DNA of 64,000 bases from Burhinus oedicnemus. Its lineage: Eukaryota; Chordata; Aves; Charadriiformes; Burhinidae. Each line of letters starts with the position of its first letter. The stretch's first letter is position 1. Location of the stretch: positions 83,190-147,189 of the forward strand of contig VFFE01008916.1 in assembly GCA_008921705.1 (NCBI GenBank). Reading direction: 5' to 3'. Below the pieces are notes generated by a model that saw nothing but the letters and a program-made list of their open reading frames with translations, had not been told where the DNA came from and did no database searches. Below, piece after piece: positions 11,803 to 24,354 of the stretch. A program made the translations under genes and the position numbers.

Positions 11803-14800
11803 TGAAGAATTATTACTTTTGCTCACTAGCAACAAGACAGCTACAGCCTTTTTTTCTAGACAGGTAGCCCTTATAAAGAATCACCCCACAGAAAGTCTGT
11901 GCTCTTTCCTCCTTAAATACAGTAAGTAAATGAAGGCATAGACCAGGTAAATTGCAACATAATGAAGATCTTCAAAGGAGTGAACATATGCAAAACTGAG
12001 ATAATAAGTGATTCATATAATTATGCAAATATAAATATTATATGTATTATAACATGCATTACCCTGAAGATGTGCACAACATCTATATGAATATACAATA
12101 TGATTCTCCCACCCCTTCTACCTATCCTCAGCACCACAACAGAATGTCGATGCCAGTTACTACAATCAGTGACAAAGTTAATTCCATGAGTATGTGGACT
12201 ATTGAATGTTTCCAGCTGCTTTTTTACTCCCTATGAAATAACAGTCCCAAGCTTTGTGAATTTTGAAAAAAACATAATTGCCTGTAATGACTGCTCAATG
12301 TACCTGGCACAGCAGCACAATCCCTTTTTGTACTCCAGAGCTACACAAAAAATGACCCCATGCAACACAGCTGTGGGAACAAGAAGTCGGTGACATTTGT
12401 GAATAGGGTACATACAGCTTAAACAGCCTTGGCTTGCTACTACCTCAACCAGGGCAGCCAATTTTTTAGTGCTCTGCATAAGTTCATGAAGGACAATTTA
12501 GCTTAAGGAATGACTTTTGATTTGCCTGTGATGTTGCTCTGGGGCAACTCAACACCACCAGGCTCCTTTCTAGGTTAATATAACTGCAAAGCAAGGGCAG
12601 CTAGGCTTCAGCTATCCATGCCTGTTCCAACATTATTTGAGAGGAACCATTTTGCAAGTCAGATATGGCAACAGCAAGGGCTTAGCTGGAATGCAAATTA
12701 CTCTTCTGGGGCCTGCCAGAATTACTGGGAGGAGGATGGGACCTGTATTCTTGTTTTGTTTAGTTTCAGGATTGAATACAATGGAAGGCTTTGTTTCCTT
12801 GTTATTGTCTTCCTCTGTAGACCCCAGTGGGAGATCAATGACTAAGATTTGTCCCCTGCTGTTATTTCTTTGTGTCTCTGTTCTTCAGAATGCTCTTTTC
12901 TTTCATCACTTTCTTTAATTTGATCTGATTTGCTCTCCAGAGGATATTAATTTAATAAATTTCTAGCCTACCTTCTGACTTTGGAGACCTTCTCCTCCAT
13001 CAGCCTTATCTGTCCATAGCTTTCAAAATACACATATAATAAGCTGGCATCTTTATCTAGCAAGGATATACCCAGAAACAGTTGATGCAGTGAAAGGATC
13101 TTACCCTAAGCAAATTTAGCTAATGATCCTTCTCTAAAGCATCAATTCTTTCAAAAATTTTCTTCAAACTCCTATATAAGCCCCACAAAGGAAGCAAACC
13201 TGAGAAAGTGCAAACCAAACATCAGACACAATACCTGAAACTTTCCTTCAGATTGTGGTTTTTAGTCTAGTTATGGCTACAGACCTCCTGTTGAATCCCT
13301 CAAGTATTTAAGCATTTTGCCGCTTTTCGAAATACTGGTAGTTTAGCAGAAACACTGAAGAATGCCCTATGCTCACTGTTGTCGTTATGCCTTTGAAAAG
13401 TCATACTAGTTTACTGATAACGCCATAGCCACTTCAGGGATCTAGATAACCTGCATGGCAACACGTTGCTGACAGTGAGGATCACAGCTTAGCAAGGTAC
13501 TGGAGTGTTTAAGTAAGAAGGAAAGGCCATAAGCACATGTTTACAATCAAGCAGGTACTGCTGGATTACAGTTTGACAACACAGAGCTGAGTCAGGAAAA
13601 CACTTCAATTGTAGAGTGCACATGATAAGAAATGTATCTATGATCACTAGCAGATAAAACAATATTAAAATCATTGAAAATATTAACAATTAGCAGAGCA
13701 AACTCCAAGCCCTCCAAGCCAGTGCTGACATTGGCAAAGTCATTCGACTTCAATGCTTAAGGATTGTGAAACACAATCTTAAAGTTTGCATCTCTATAGC
13801 ACCCGCCATTTGAGATTTTCAGAATGTTTTACAAACATGATTTGGCTACATTTATAATGCATCTACCCCAAGGGTTTCTCTAAGCTTCATTTCCCTGATT
13901 TTATTAACAGCAAAAGTGAGTGGTTAGATATCTGGCTCAAAGTATTTACACAAAAGAGTTCCCAAAGACTATGAATACCGCCGCTTAGAGGCTGGAAATC
14001 TGTCCACTTCTGCCAAGGATAGCTTTCAAGTGAATGAGTGCAGCAGAGAAATTAGCACTATGAGAGGTGGAGGACCAGTATGTTGAAATTTCAAACACTT
14101 GGAAAACTTTGTATTTCCCTGAAGAAGGCTTAAAAGCCAAATAAATTTGTGATTGAACAATGTGAGGATATGTATCCTGTTTATTTACTTCTACAACAGG
14201 AATGCAAGTTGAGGATCGCTGCAGATAGAAATTCTTACTATGTGGTAGGTGAACAGAAATAGAGAAGTTTTAGGAATAATATTATATTCCTATGTTAAAA
14301 AAATCCCCTGTTCGGTTTTGAGAAGAAAGCTGCAACACTTCTTTATGATTTATGTGTTACAGTCATGGTGTGAAACCAGCCATTCTGCTGAATGAATTCA
14401 AGTTTTGGACATTTCATTAAATGAGTTACAACACAGAAATTGTGTTAACTGTATATACCAGAATCTGTTTCTCTCAGGCATTTTATGTAAGATGAGGCTG
14501 ACATTCCTGTTAGTCCTGGTATGAACCTTGGCTCTACAGGCACCCTGTTGCACTAAGAATGGACAGAATAAGAATGGACATTCCTTGACATATAAATTTC
14601 ACTTGAGACCCCACAATTTCTAACTGATCAGATATGGGTAGAGACAAGTGCCTAGACTCACATTGTCAGATTGCAGGGTATGATACCAGCATGTGGGCTC
14701 TGCCCTTGTGCAGGAAGACTGATCACTGAAATGACTGACATCGGTTCACTCTCAGGAAAGTCTTTTCACAGGGTAGTGGTAAGGTGGGATTAAAATGAGA

Positions 14801-15546
14801 GCTCCTAGCTTTCGGAGAGTACTTAGCCACTCTTGGATATTTATTTTTTTCTCTTCATGAAACAGGTTTTCTGGCATTTATTTCTGCAGCAAGGAAAGCA
14901 GGGAAAATCCAGATGTTGATAGCAGATCTCTCTAACAGTCATCTTTCAAGACAAGGTTTCCTTGAGGATCCCCTTCAAGATCCAAAAGTTACACCTGAGC
15001 CACACAGTTCACTGGTTTGTGCATCCAGAGCCAGGGCATTGCTGCAGGTCCTGGAAGTTAGAAGAGCACTGTCCTTTGGTCACACAACAGAAACCCACTT
15101 GAGGATCTTCATGGTTGTTGGTGTCCATGCTGATACTAATCTCTATATTCAGAATGTCAGTCTGGATGATAGACTTACTTGCTACGAAATCACTAAGCTG
15201 GATCGATAATCAGCAATGATGGCACATTGCAGAAGAGGTCCAGAAACCTCCATGGCCTCCCTGTAGAAGCTCGCAACCGCGTACAAGTGTAGCACAGACG
15301 CTTAGACTTCCAGTTCATCTTACCCAGTAGTGCACCATTTCAGAGCTATATCAATGTGACTTAATATTTGATAGAAAGTTCTTGCAATTGCCTTTCACTA
15401 GAGACTCTGAGATGCACCCCTCCTCTCCAGATGGATTAAAAAGGGAGTGCTGTACCTATAGTGTGAATGAATGATAAAAGCTCCCTCAAGAAGGGAAGAA
15501 AAGGTTACCTGCTGATAACTAGATTACTTCGAGGTGCCTTGTCCAT

Positions 15547-15574
15547 ATTAATTCCTCATAATTAATTCCTCATT
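15547..15574. repeat. Tandem duplication, 2 x 14 bp
   Basis: ATTAATTCCTCATA is followed by ATTAATTCCTCATT, two adjacent copies differing at the last base. Confidence 0.8.
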
Positions 15575-16639
15575 CCTCACTGTCTCTCTGATCAACAGGT
15601 TTCTGCAGGTGAATGGAAACCACAGTGTGCAAAGTAGATTGGGTGGAGGGTGGTGTATGCCCCTTTGTGCAGAACGTAAGGGGAGGTGGGCCCAGAAGTT
15701 GCTGAAGTAAAAAAGCCTCAGTGCTAAGGTCTTTATGACATATGTGTGTTTACAGTATACAAGTACATAGGAAATATGTAAATACATGCACGTGTGAAAT
15801 ATAAACCACAAAGAACACCAGCTGATGATAAGTAACTTCTCTTTCTATGATGTGACATATATTACTTCATGGGAGACATACTACTGTATGGCTGAAAAAT
15901 AAACAAATCTTTTTACATCAGCATACATTTTACATACACTACTGGGTATTTTGTATAATGCTTTTTTCTTCCACTGTCAGTTTTTACACTGAAACCTCTT
16001 TGGAGAACGGACTGTCCCATTCTACAAAGTGTCAGCACCGAGCACAGTGACTCCACAGCCAATCTGGCCTCCCTGCTCTACTGTAACACAAATTATTAAA
16101 AACCTTTGTTTAGCATTTCTGTCAAAATTTTCTTCTAGTTACTGTTGAAGACAGAAAAGGACCTGTGAACTCAGTCTCAAGAAGTGAAAACTGGCTGCAC
16201 AAACCAGATGATTCTGAATTAGTCTCGCAACACGCTGCTGATAGCTCTCTGTTCAGGTCTGCTAAGTAACAGGGACGGGGAAAATTACACTGGTGGGTGA
16301 GGTGAAAGGGAATGGGGAGACAAGCTAAGGAAGTAGCCTCTCCTTCATTGTATGATCCTGAGCACACACCTCACTTTGCAGTGCTAATAGTGAGGTGAAA
16401 ACTACCTCTGCTTATCCTGTTGGTGACTCAAACAGCACGTGAAAAAAATTTACAGGGAAAGATTTATATACAAGTATAAAAGAAAAGTACACACCCAGGT
16501 TATTTAAAGAAATACAATAATACAAGTACTCTGGAAGCATACTTCTTTATAGGTTTCTTAGTTAACTGCAGGATTTGTCGGCTGACTGAATGTATTTTTA
16601 TAAACCTGACTCCAATTTTTGCTATAGGGGCTGTCCAAA

Positions 16640-17030
16640 TAAGCAACACTACCTGAAAGTAGTGGATTTACTGATCACAAACTGTGCCTTACCAACCTGA
16701 ATGCCTTCTATGATGAAACATCTGGCTCTGTGGACAGGGAGAGAAGAGCAGATATCATTAACCTGGGCCTTAGCAAGGCTTTTGACAATTTCTCCCACAG
16801 CATCCTTGTATCCAGCTTGGGGATATATGGACTGAGTGGATTGAGACAAACAACTGTTTCCTCTAATTGGAAGTTGTGAGGCCACAGTAGGAGTCTTGTG
16901 TTCAGTTTTGGAACTCCCCAGTACAAAACAGATATTGTGAGACTGAAGCAAGTCCAGCAAAGGTTTACCAAGACAGCTGAAAGGCTGTGTAGATGACATT
17001 TTGGGGCTTGAGAGTGTCCCTGATCAATAG
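16640..17030 (+). mobile_element. CR1 LINE reverse-transcriptase fragment with internal deletion
   Basis: Conceptual plus-strand translation gives CLTNLNAFYDE followed by ADIINLGLSKAFDNFSHSIL, at about 16.69-16.81 kb. This is the CR1 RT stretch usually reading like LxFSKAFDxVSHxIL. From about 16.90 kb the translation resembles the much later C-terminal CR1 motif (FGTPQYKTDI...VQQRFTKT). Several hundred bases between these two motifs, including the catalytic FADD/YADD region, are missing. Stops and frame changes show it is dead. Both ends are approximate, and no 3' octamer tail was seen. Confidence 0.82.
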
Positions 17031-20000
17031 GCACAAAAGAAAGTCCTCTCAACAGTCTGCCAATAAGTTAGTTCTGAGCATAATATGTTCACGCACTGTC
17101 CCAGGGTGCTTCCCCCACAGCTCTGTAGACAGCGCTTTGGTTTGGGTGCTTTAGGCAGGGAAAGGGAGATGGAAACTGTGTCATCCTGTCCTGCTGGAAG
17201 ACATTGGCCTGGTCTGTGCTTTCTTCTTGTACTGGCGAATGATGTCAGCCTAAGGTGTCCCTTTTTTAACTTGGTTAGTCTACAGTGCAAGTGTGGTTAG
17301 ATGAATGTGAAGGTGCCTTAAGCTAAAGAAGCTTCTACCCTTTCCCGTTCAGCTCACTAATTCTAGTCTTGGTGCACCCTGGACATGGGGCTTCTCCTTT
17401 CACTACTCCAATACAAAGATGACAATATTAGTATATAGAAAAGGGGCCGTTTTGCGTTTAGAGAAGGCAGGGAGCCTTAGTGGGTGTCTTCACTAAGACC
17501 ATCGAAAGTTCTGGGACACAGGTGATTGCTATTCAGAAACAACTATGTAGCCTCTACTGTTTTGCAGACACCATTACTGTCCAACTGAACATGTTTTTGT
17601 GAAATCGACTCCCACTTTCTTCCTCCCTGTTCCCCATGTTCACCTGTAACCAGCATCGGAGTGGGAGTCATGCCTACTCACACAAAGAGCCCATGAGAAG
17701 ACATGTCAACAACACAACGATTAGGTATGACCCAGCAAAAAAAAAGTGTATTTTTCTGGATCAGCCAGTGCATGCGGGAATCGAACTTATAAGTATGTAC
17801 TCGTATTTCTTCTTTATTTGTTCAGAAACTGCCTATTTGATTTGCTGTGTTAAAACAGATAGCTTAATCCACACTGGCACTGCCTAGTCCATGCCAATTT
17901 GTGTTCCTGTTTGCATATAAATTTATTCTTTACAGGACGATTAGCTGTCTATATCTATAGACAGGCTTCTGGTTTTGCTTGTTTCCTGCCTACTAGCACT
18001 GGGAAACAACACTTACCCAAACTGTATGTGACTCATGTCACTTAGAATTAATAGTTATTAATATTGCTGCCCATCCAGAAATAGAGGGGGGCAGGGAGGG
18101 ATGGGAGGGTAGAGGTTCATTTTCTGACTGGAAAAGCATGTTTTCTTTCTTAGGTCCGTCTTCTCTCTGCTAAGTTATTCAAAGATATCCTCTCATAGGA
18201 TCCCAGAAAGGACTCACTTTTATGCCATGAAGCCTGGGATTTGACTCATTTTGGTTGGCTCCCCAAACTCTCTTAACTTCCCAAAGCTTTTCCGCCTTTC
18301 TCCAAGTAAGTAAAATCTTTGCTTAGCCAAGCTTCTCTCTGCAGATGAGACCAAAACCATGGAAAGTTCTGATGAGATTTACCACCCAAACTGTGGTCTC
18401 TTGCCACCACGGGTGGGTTCATTTGACTGGTGTAGTGAATTTACCTGCTGCACTCCAGCCTTGCCAGAAGCTCAGTATTCTAGTTTTTCAAAGTATTTTC
18501 AAACAAACTATTGTTGGCTGAAGAGGGAAAGGGGCCTATCCACCCCAAGAGAAACGGGAAAGAGGGGAAAAGGGAGAGCTTTGAATCAGGCATGAAAAAG
18601 CAGTTTTCAATAGTGATGCAATCACAGAGCAAGATACTTCAAAAAGGTAGTACTGTAAGTGCGTTCCAATTTTAATTAAGAAAGTTCCTGCTCACCTTCT
18701 AGCTGGTCAAAACTAGAAAAAAATGAACAGGTGTAGGACAGAACTAATGGCAAACCTAATCTTGATGTTGGCTCACTCATACCTCTCCTTGGCTTGTTCT
18801 CCCAACCTGGGGAAATTCCCTGTAACAATGTGAGTAGACAGTTAACAGCTTTGCCAGATGGTTATCAACAGAGAAGTGGAACTATAAAATGAGTCATTTT
18901 ATCATCTCTAAAGATCAGTGACAAATAAATGTTATCTTGCATATAAATATGGGAATGTGCAAAATACATGCCCATCCACATACGTGAATGCAGTAGTTGG
19001 AAGAGCTAAAATATTGCATATATGCATCAGGCCTCAAACCCTCTTGAGGCCACGGGATGCTTTCCAGAGAAGTCATGGGCAGATGAGCAGGAAAAACAGT
19101 CAAGAGCACAGCAGAGGAAAAGCTACATGAAGGAAGGCTCACACTACCCGCCCTCCAAAATTTGGGCCTTCACTTCTACCAGGGGTCATACTGTGTACTA
19201 CAGAGGGCTGCATTTCCTCTTTGATTTCAACCCATATGACCATAAATGCTCAAATGTTTTCAATAGCTACAGTAAGAGAAGAGATATTTGGGTGACTTAA
19301 AGCTGTAGAACAGGATCTATGTTACGGAAGCTATTTCCATTTGAAGAAGCGTAGAAATGACTCAGTATCCAGTTCTGTAACGAAGTGATACGGCATTTGA
19401 TCTGTACAGCATTGTTTAGAATGTATCATTTGCCACAGGACAAAAGAAGAGAAAGACATGATAGGTATTGTGTATTTATCAGATGAAAGTACACAGCAAA
19501 CAGCAACAAACTGCAAACAATTAAATTATGGTATCTGTTGCTATTTTAAAGGGAGAGGTCGAGAAAGGTGTGGAGGAATGAGTGAGAAAATTATTTCCTG
19601 ACGTCAGAACCACCAGCACAGACCTAAAAGGTAGTTGCAGATGAGGCAGCTAGGGAACAAGCTCTTTGCGGGTTCTGTGCATGACCTCTGTATCACACAT
19701 GGATTACCTATAATGAGTTTCTTGTGCATGGCTCTGCAAATCCCTTTGACAGCTAAAACCACATATTGAGATTTTACATATATCTGTGGTACAAAAGAAT
19801 ATGACATATATTATGCAGTAATAAATGCACTCTGCCAAGACATGCCAAGCCATTAAGCTTTAAAATCTGCCAGAAAATATGATGCTTTAAGTAGTTTGTA
19901 TTGGAAATATTAAACATGTTCACAATAGTAAAAACAATTTTTTGTTTACCAGTAAAGAATGTGGTAACCTGTGGTATTCTTAGCATCTATATCTAGCACC

Positions 20001-22628
20001 TACTCTGCAATACAGGAATATATATGCAGCGGCTAAGCATTTCCTGGGATCCAAGGTAATGTAAAGCTTGTGAGAACACTCACAGTCTCCCTGTCAGCAA
20101 TTACCAAGTGAGCTTTAGAGGCAATCACCGCTGGTGTTGACAGTCGTCTTCTATGTCTTTTAGGATTGATTGGCAAACATCTTCTTAAGAGTGCACTTCA
20201 TTTTTCCAGGCCATACAAAGACAGAGCAGGTAGTCCCTTTCTAATAAGCATACAAGGATCTACCAGACAGAGCTTTTAGTAGGTGTGCAGCTTTCACACA
20301 ACTACCAGAATTCTTCCATACTCAGCCCCGGTGATTGTTAAGGGCAATGCAAAAAGTGCCTCGGTTAGAAATGGGAAGATCAGCTTCTCCAACAAAGGTC
20401 TGCTTTGCTTAACATTAAATGTCACAATATATTAATTCAATTATCCACCATCCATATCCTATATTGAGGAAAGACAATTGAAACATGCATTGCTTGGTAT
20501 ATTTGGGGCATGGTTTCAAACTACTTTGAACAGTTTATATGTCTTCTGCTTAGCAGATAATCAGGAATAATGTGCCAAATCACTAGAAAGTTCTCACTAC
20601 AAAATGAAATCCTGTAGTAAGAATGAAACAATACTTTCATTTCAGATACTGAACAGCTTCCACCTTCTGCTGGGAAGGAAAATCCATCAGTACAAAATCA
20701 CGTGGCAAGGAAGTAACGTGACAAAAGCACTTTCTCCAGGCAGAACTCATTGCTGGCTTACCTTAGCATATGTAGTACAGTTGTCTCCCCCTGGTTTTGT
20801 AATTATGAAATCTGAAAAGAAAAGGAGGCAACTGACTTCGCAGTGTTACACAGTAGGGTAGGAACTAAACATAAGAGATGAGCTTTAGGGCTTGTTTTTG
20901 CTCCTGCTGATATGAAAGGGAAATTTAAGTGCTTTCCACACCAGCCTTTCTCAGCTAAAGACATGTATCTCACTAATGCAAGGTCACTACTTTAACAGCA
21001 CCACCAATCTTTACAACTTTGGGTGAATGCAGCCTCAGAGATGTCCTTTTGCTAACTTGTTTTAAACATGCTTATTAGGTGATCCTACAAGTGGGTTTAG
21101 TCACAGTGATTAGGACCATTATCACTGTCTCCTCCTCTTTGTCTGGCCACTTTCTATGAAAAACAGCATGATCAGATCAGAGGTGCCTAGCTTCAATTAG
21201 AGACTCCAGGGTCTGCATGCTGAGCGGACAGAGGATCCTCCTACCAAGCGCTAACACAGATAACCAAGCTGCAGAGAAGGGCAGGAGCTCATACCAGTTT
21301 CTTCATATTACTTGGCTGCAGGCTCTAGGTCCTGCTCAGCATATCAGCTTTCCTCTGAAAGGACTGCAGAGGGTGTTTAAGACCTGCCAGAGGTCATACA
21401 GTGCAATTTATCCTGCCAGTGGTGCATACATATCTTTTAGGACTTGTGACAACGCCAAACACCTGGGCAGTCCACATCTTCTGCTACATCATAATGAGCA
21501 CGGATAAAATCTGTTTCCAGAATGAAGAAGTTGATATCTAAGTAAGGGGCCTTAAGATACAAAATCCCATGCAGAATCCCATACTGTAAATTTCTGTGGG
21601 CCTGGCCCTGACAGGCGCAGCGTCCATGGTGGAGCAGATGGTTGAAAAGAGAAGCCCCTGAGTCCTGCAGGAACCTCACAGACCTCCACAGCTGCCTGCG
21701 CCCTGCCTGCGGTCTCAGGCCTTTCCCTGTCCCTGCCTCTCAGTGGGCGATTCCTGCTACAAAACCCTTGCTACACTTCTCCTCCCTTGGCCCTGCCTCC
21801 TGCAAGGGGGGAGGTCCCCAAAAACATCTCCCAGAGGGGAGGGTGTCCTCAGAGGGGAAACAAAAAAGACCCTGTTGTGTCCGTCCTGCCCCAGGCCAGC
21901 AGCCTCTCACATCTCATACACTGGGCCTCCACAGGCACTTCCCATCCACCTCCCCACCATGGTAGCAGTGAGCAGACACCCTCCAAGCAAGCTGGCAGAG
22001 CCACCTGCCTAGGCCTCAGCCTCCCCAGCTGCTCACCCACCCTCTCTGCCCACCTTGGGTGCCCTCCCATGGCTGGCAGCAGCACACAGCAAAGTGATGG
22101 CAGGACTCAGGCAAAAAAACCAAACCCAACGCTGCTGGTGGGAGGAAAAACGATGTGTGTGTGGGAAGGCAGAGAGGAGGGGTTGCCCTCTCCTTTCAGC
22201 AGGGAGGAGCCGCTGGCTGCCAGTGGAGCATGGGCAGGAGTCAGGGACTGAATGGCTGACCCTCAACTGTGGGATCTCAAGGAGGCTGGAGCAGCCCTTG
22301 AGTCCCAGACTGGGAAGCAGGCAGCAGTCCCAGCCCCTGCAGCAGGCCCTTTGGCTGGTCGCTGCAGGAACAGCCCAAGGGCAGAGCTCAGCAGGGACAC
22401 TCACCCCTGCTGCTGTCATGAGGGCCCCTTGTGGGGGTGAGATGCCTCCCACATCAGCTGAGGAGGACGGGCCACCCCGGGCTCAGGGCTGGACCCCAAG
22501 GTCATTGTCAGCCGTCAGCACTCACTCAGGGCAGGGCTGGAAGGGAAGTGGGGGCTGAGGAGGCAGGAGGGCAGCTGTGCCACTGCCGGGGTGGGCAACA
22601 GGTTGGGGCGAGGTGACAGGGACACACA
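17031..22628. other. Intergenic DNA with a GC-rich segment at its right end
   Basis: From 17.0 to about 21.6 kb the sequence is AT-rich and I see no gene. From about 21.6 to 22.63 kb it becomes GC-rich, and long frames appear on both strands (for example plus 21787-22251 and 22055-22558). These frames overlap each other in different registers, have no domain signature and no matching splice sites, and are best explained by composition. CpG is present but not dense enough to call a CpG-island promoter by eye. Confidence 0.5.
18086..18109 (+). other. Potential G-quadruplex motif
   Basis: A run of six G, then CA, GGG, A, GGG, AT, GGG, A, GGG. This gives five G-tracts separated by one- or two-base loops, which satisfies the usual four-tract quadruplex pattern. 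No promoter or gene boundary is evident nearby. Confidence 0.7.
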
Positions 22629-23024
22629 GCTCCTCACAGCTGTACAGTTATATACATAAGATACACAGAGGGATTTGAACAGGCATAGACCAGGAGACTG
22701 GCAGTTGATACAACATCTTGCTCTAAAATCATCTGCCAGTGCCAGTCCCTGGCTTTCGTCCAGAGACAACAGCAAGGGGGAGCAGCAGCTTGGCTGGCCT
22801 GGCCAGGGTATGGCCCCACATCAGGCAAGCTCCTGTCCTTGTCCTTCTGCTGCGTGCCCAGTTATTGGGACCAAACCACTCAGCTTGTCTGGCAAGGTGC
22901 TGCTCTGGGGTTTTCTCCCTTTGTTTTCAGAGCAAGATGTTGTATCAACTGCCAGTCTCCTGGTCTATGCCTGTGCAAATCCCTCTGTGTATCTTATGTA
23001 TATAACTGTACAGCTGTGAGGAGC
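22629..23024. repeat. Long near-perfect inverted repeat (96-bp arms, 204-bp spacer)
   Basis: The left arm is 22629-22724 and the right arm 22929-23024. The right arm is the reverse complement of the left along all 96 bp, with a single mismatch (ATTTGAACAGG against ATTTGCACAGG in the same orientation). The arms start GCTCCTCACAGCTGTACAG and end ACATCTTGCTCT. The spacer (22725-22928) is not repeated. No target-site duplication is visible outside the arms, and the arms show no terminal motif of a transposon family I know. The near identity implies recent formation, gene conversion between arms, or an assembly or amplification artefact. Confidence 0.93.
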
Positions 23025-24306
23025 TGCTTCTCATGACTCTGTGAAGTTGTCTCCTAGCAAAGCAGAGGCTAAAGGCATCACCACGTGTACCCCGGAGTGA
23101 GCACAGAGAAAGGCGAAATAGGTACAAAACATCAACTCACCCAGTTGTGCTGAGTGCATTGGTCAACGCTGCATTTGCAGGAAAAATGCAATAAAACTTT
23201 CCATGAGATTTTACTTAAATATATTATTAATGTAAGGTTGGTTTTCAAGGGCACCATGAAGCACTTCTTAACTACAGCAGTTGTAATCTTAGTTTTTGTG
23301 TGTAACTACGTACATGCAAGTAACTAAACCTGTGTCACTAAATGCACAGAGCATGGCTAAGTGACTCTGTCAGAAGTAGGTTAGCAGGGCCCATCTTCCT
23401 CCCTGAGGAAATTCTAAAAGGAAAGGCAGTTCTGTTTGTATCTTTATGGGGACTGAGGGAGGAAATGACCTCCTAGAAAGTGGGCTTAGAGTACAGATAT
23501 ATTTTGTTCAGCTGACAGTCGCTAACACATGTTCTTTAACAAAAGAAAAATAAGTCATGCAATCATAGAAACAATTTAAGGGATTGTTCCGTCCTTTATC
23601 CGACCTCCTGCTTAATCCAACATCTGCCAAACACAGCAGGAACTCCAGTAAGAAGCTGACATGCAGACTTACCTCAAATATCAAGAACTTGCACAAAGAG
23701 ATGTTGTATTGGTTGTTCTTTTACTCAGCATCTCACTTTCAAAAAGCCCAGGCGCCATCGCATTGAGTCCAACTGCATTTCTTACCCTTAATTTCAAATT
23801 TCATTTGCCCCCATGAAATAACTGAGCAGATGCCTGCATAGGCCTGAATGAGGCTTCTATGAGGCAATGTGCGTTACATTTTGCTCTCAGTGACAACTGG
23901 CCGAGGCAGTCACAGCAGCTGAATGAATATGAATGGCATTGGTGCTTTGCTGGGAAATCAAAAGTAGCAAAAGCAATGATGCACTACACCAAGACATGGT
24001 ACAAATATCGGTTGTTCATATCAGCGGAAAGACACTAGCATTTCTGGTTACAACAAAGAAAGACAGTAAGTCAATAGCATAGGTCATCTCAGGTGTTACT
24101 TTCTCTGATGTGTATGGGTTTAATCCATGAAAATACCAATATCAGTTTAAGAAACAAATTTTGGGGGAAATGCCAGAAATAACAAACCTAGAAGTGACTA
24201 AACATATGTCTTCCGAGGGAGGCCATGCAGCCTCCAATGATCTGTATTAGGGAGTACGAGAAGAGGAGTACTATGTTATCATCAGTAGTACTGTCTCATA
24301 AGAGAA

Positions 24307-24354
24307 GTCCAGGATATAGGACGTCCAGGATATAGGACATCCAGGATATAGGAC
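24307..24354. repeat. Minisatellite, 3 x 16 bp
   Basis: GTCCAGGATATAGGAC occurs three times head to tail. Only the first base of the third unit differs (A for G). Likely length-polymorphic. Confidence 0.92.

Larger units (their letters stand above)
10690..16639. other. Intergenic DNA, no gene seen
   Basis: AT-rich sequence with no recognisable exon, RNA gene or transposon body. It holds two small tandem duplications, at 11763-11802 and 15547-15574. The longest frames are under 100 codons and show no domain signature. Confidence 0.5.

Noticed and set aside
17765..17800. tRNA-like B box (AGTTCGATTCC on the minus strand)
   Set aside because: No matching A box, no cloverleaf stems and no terminator. 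Probably coincidence.
21787..22558. Two overlapping 154- and 167-codon frames
   Set aside because: They overlap in different registers in GC-rich DNA, have no domains and have no plausible splice partners.
23555..23660. Possible minus-strand CR1 3' end (AATCATAGAAACA)
   Set aside because: Only a few bases resemble the octamer tail, and the adjoining sequence does not match the CR1 3' region.
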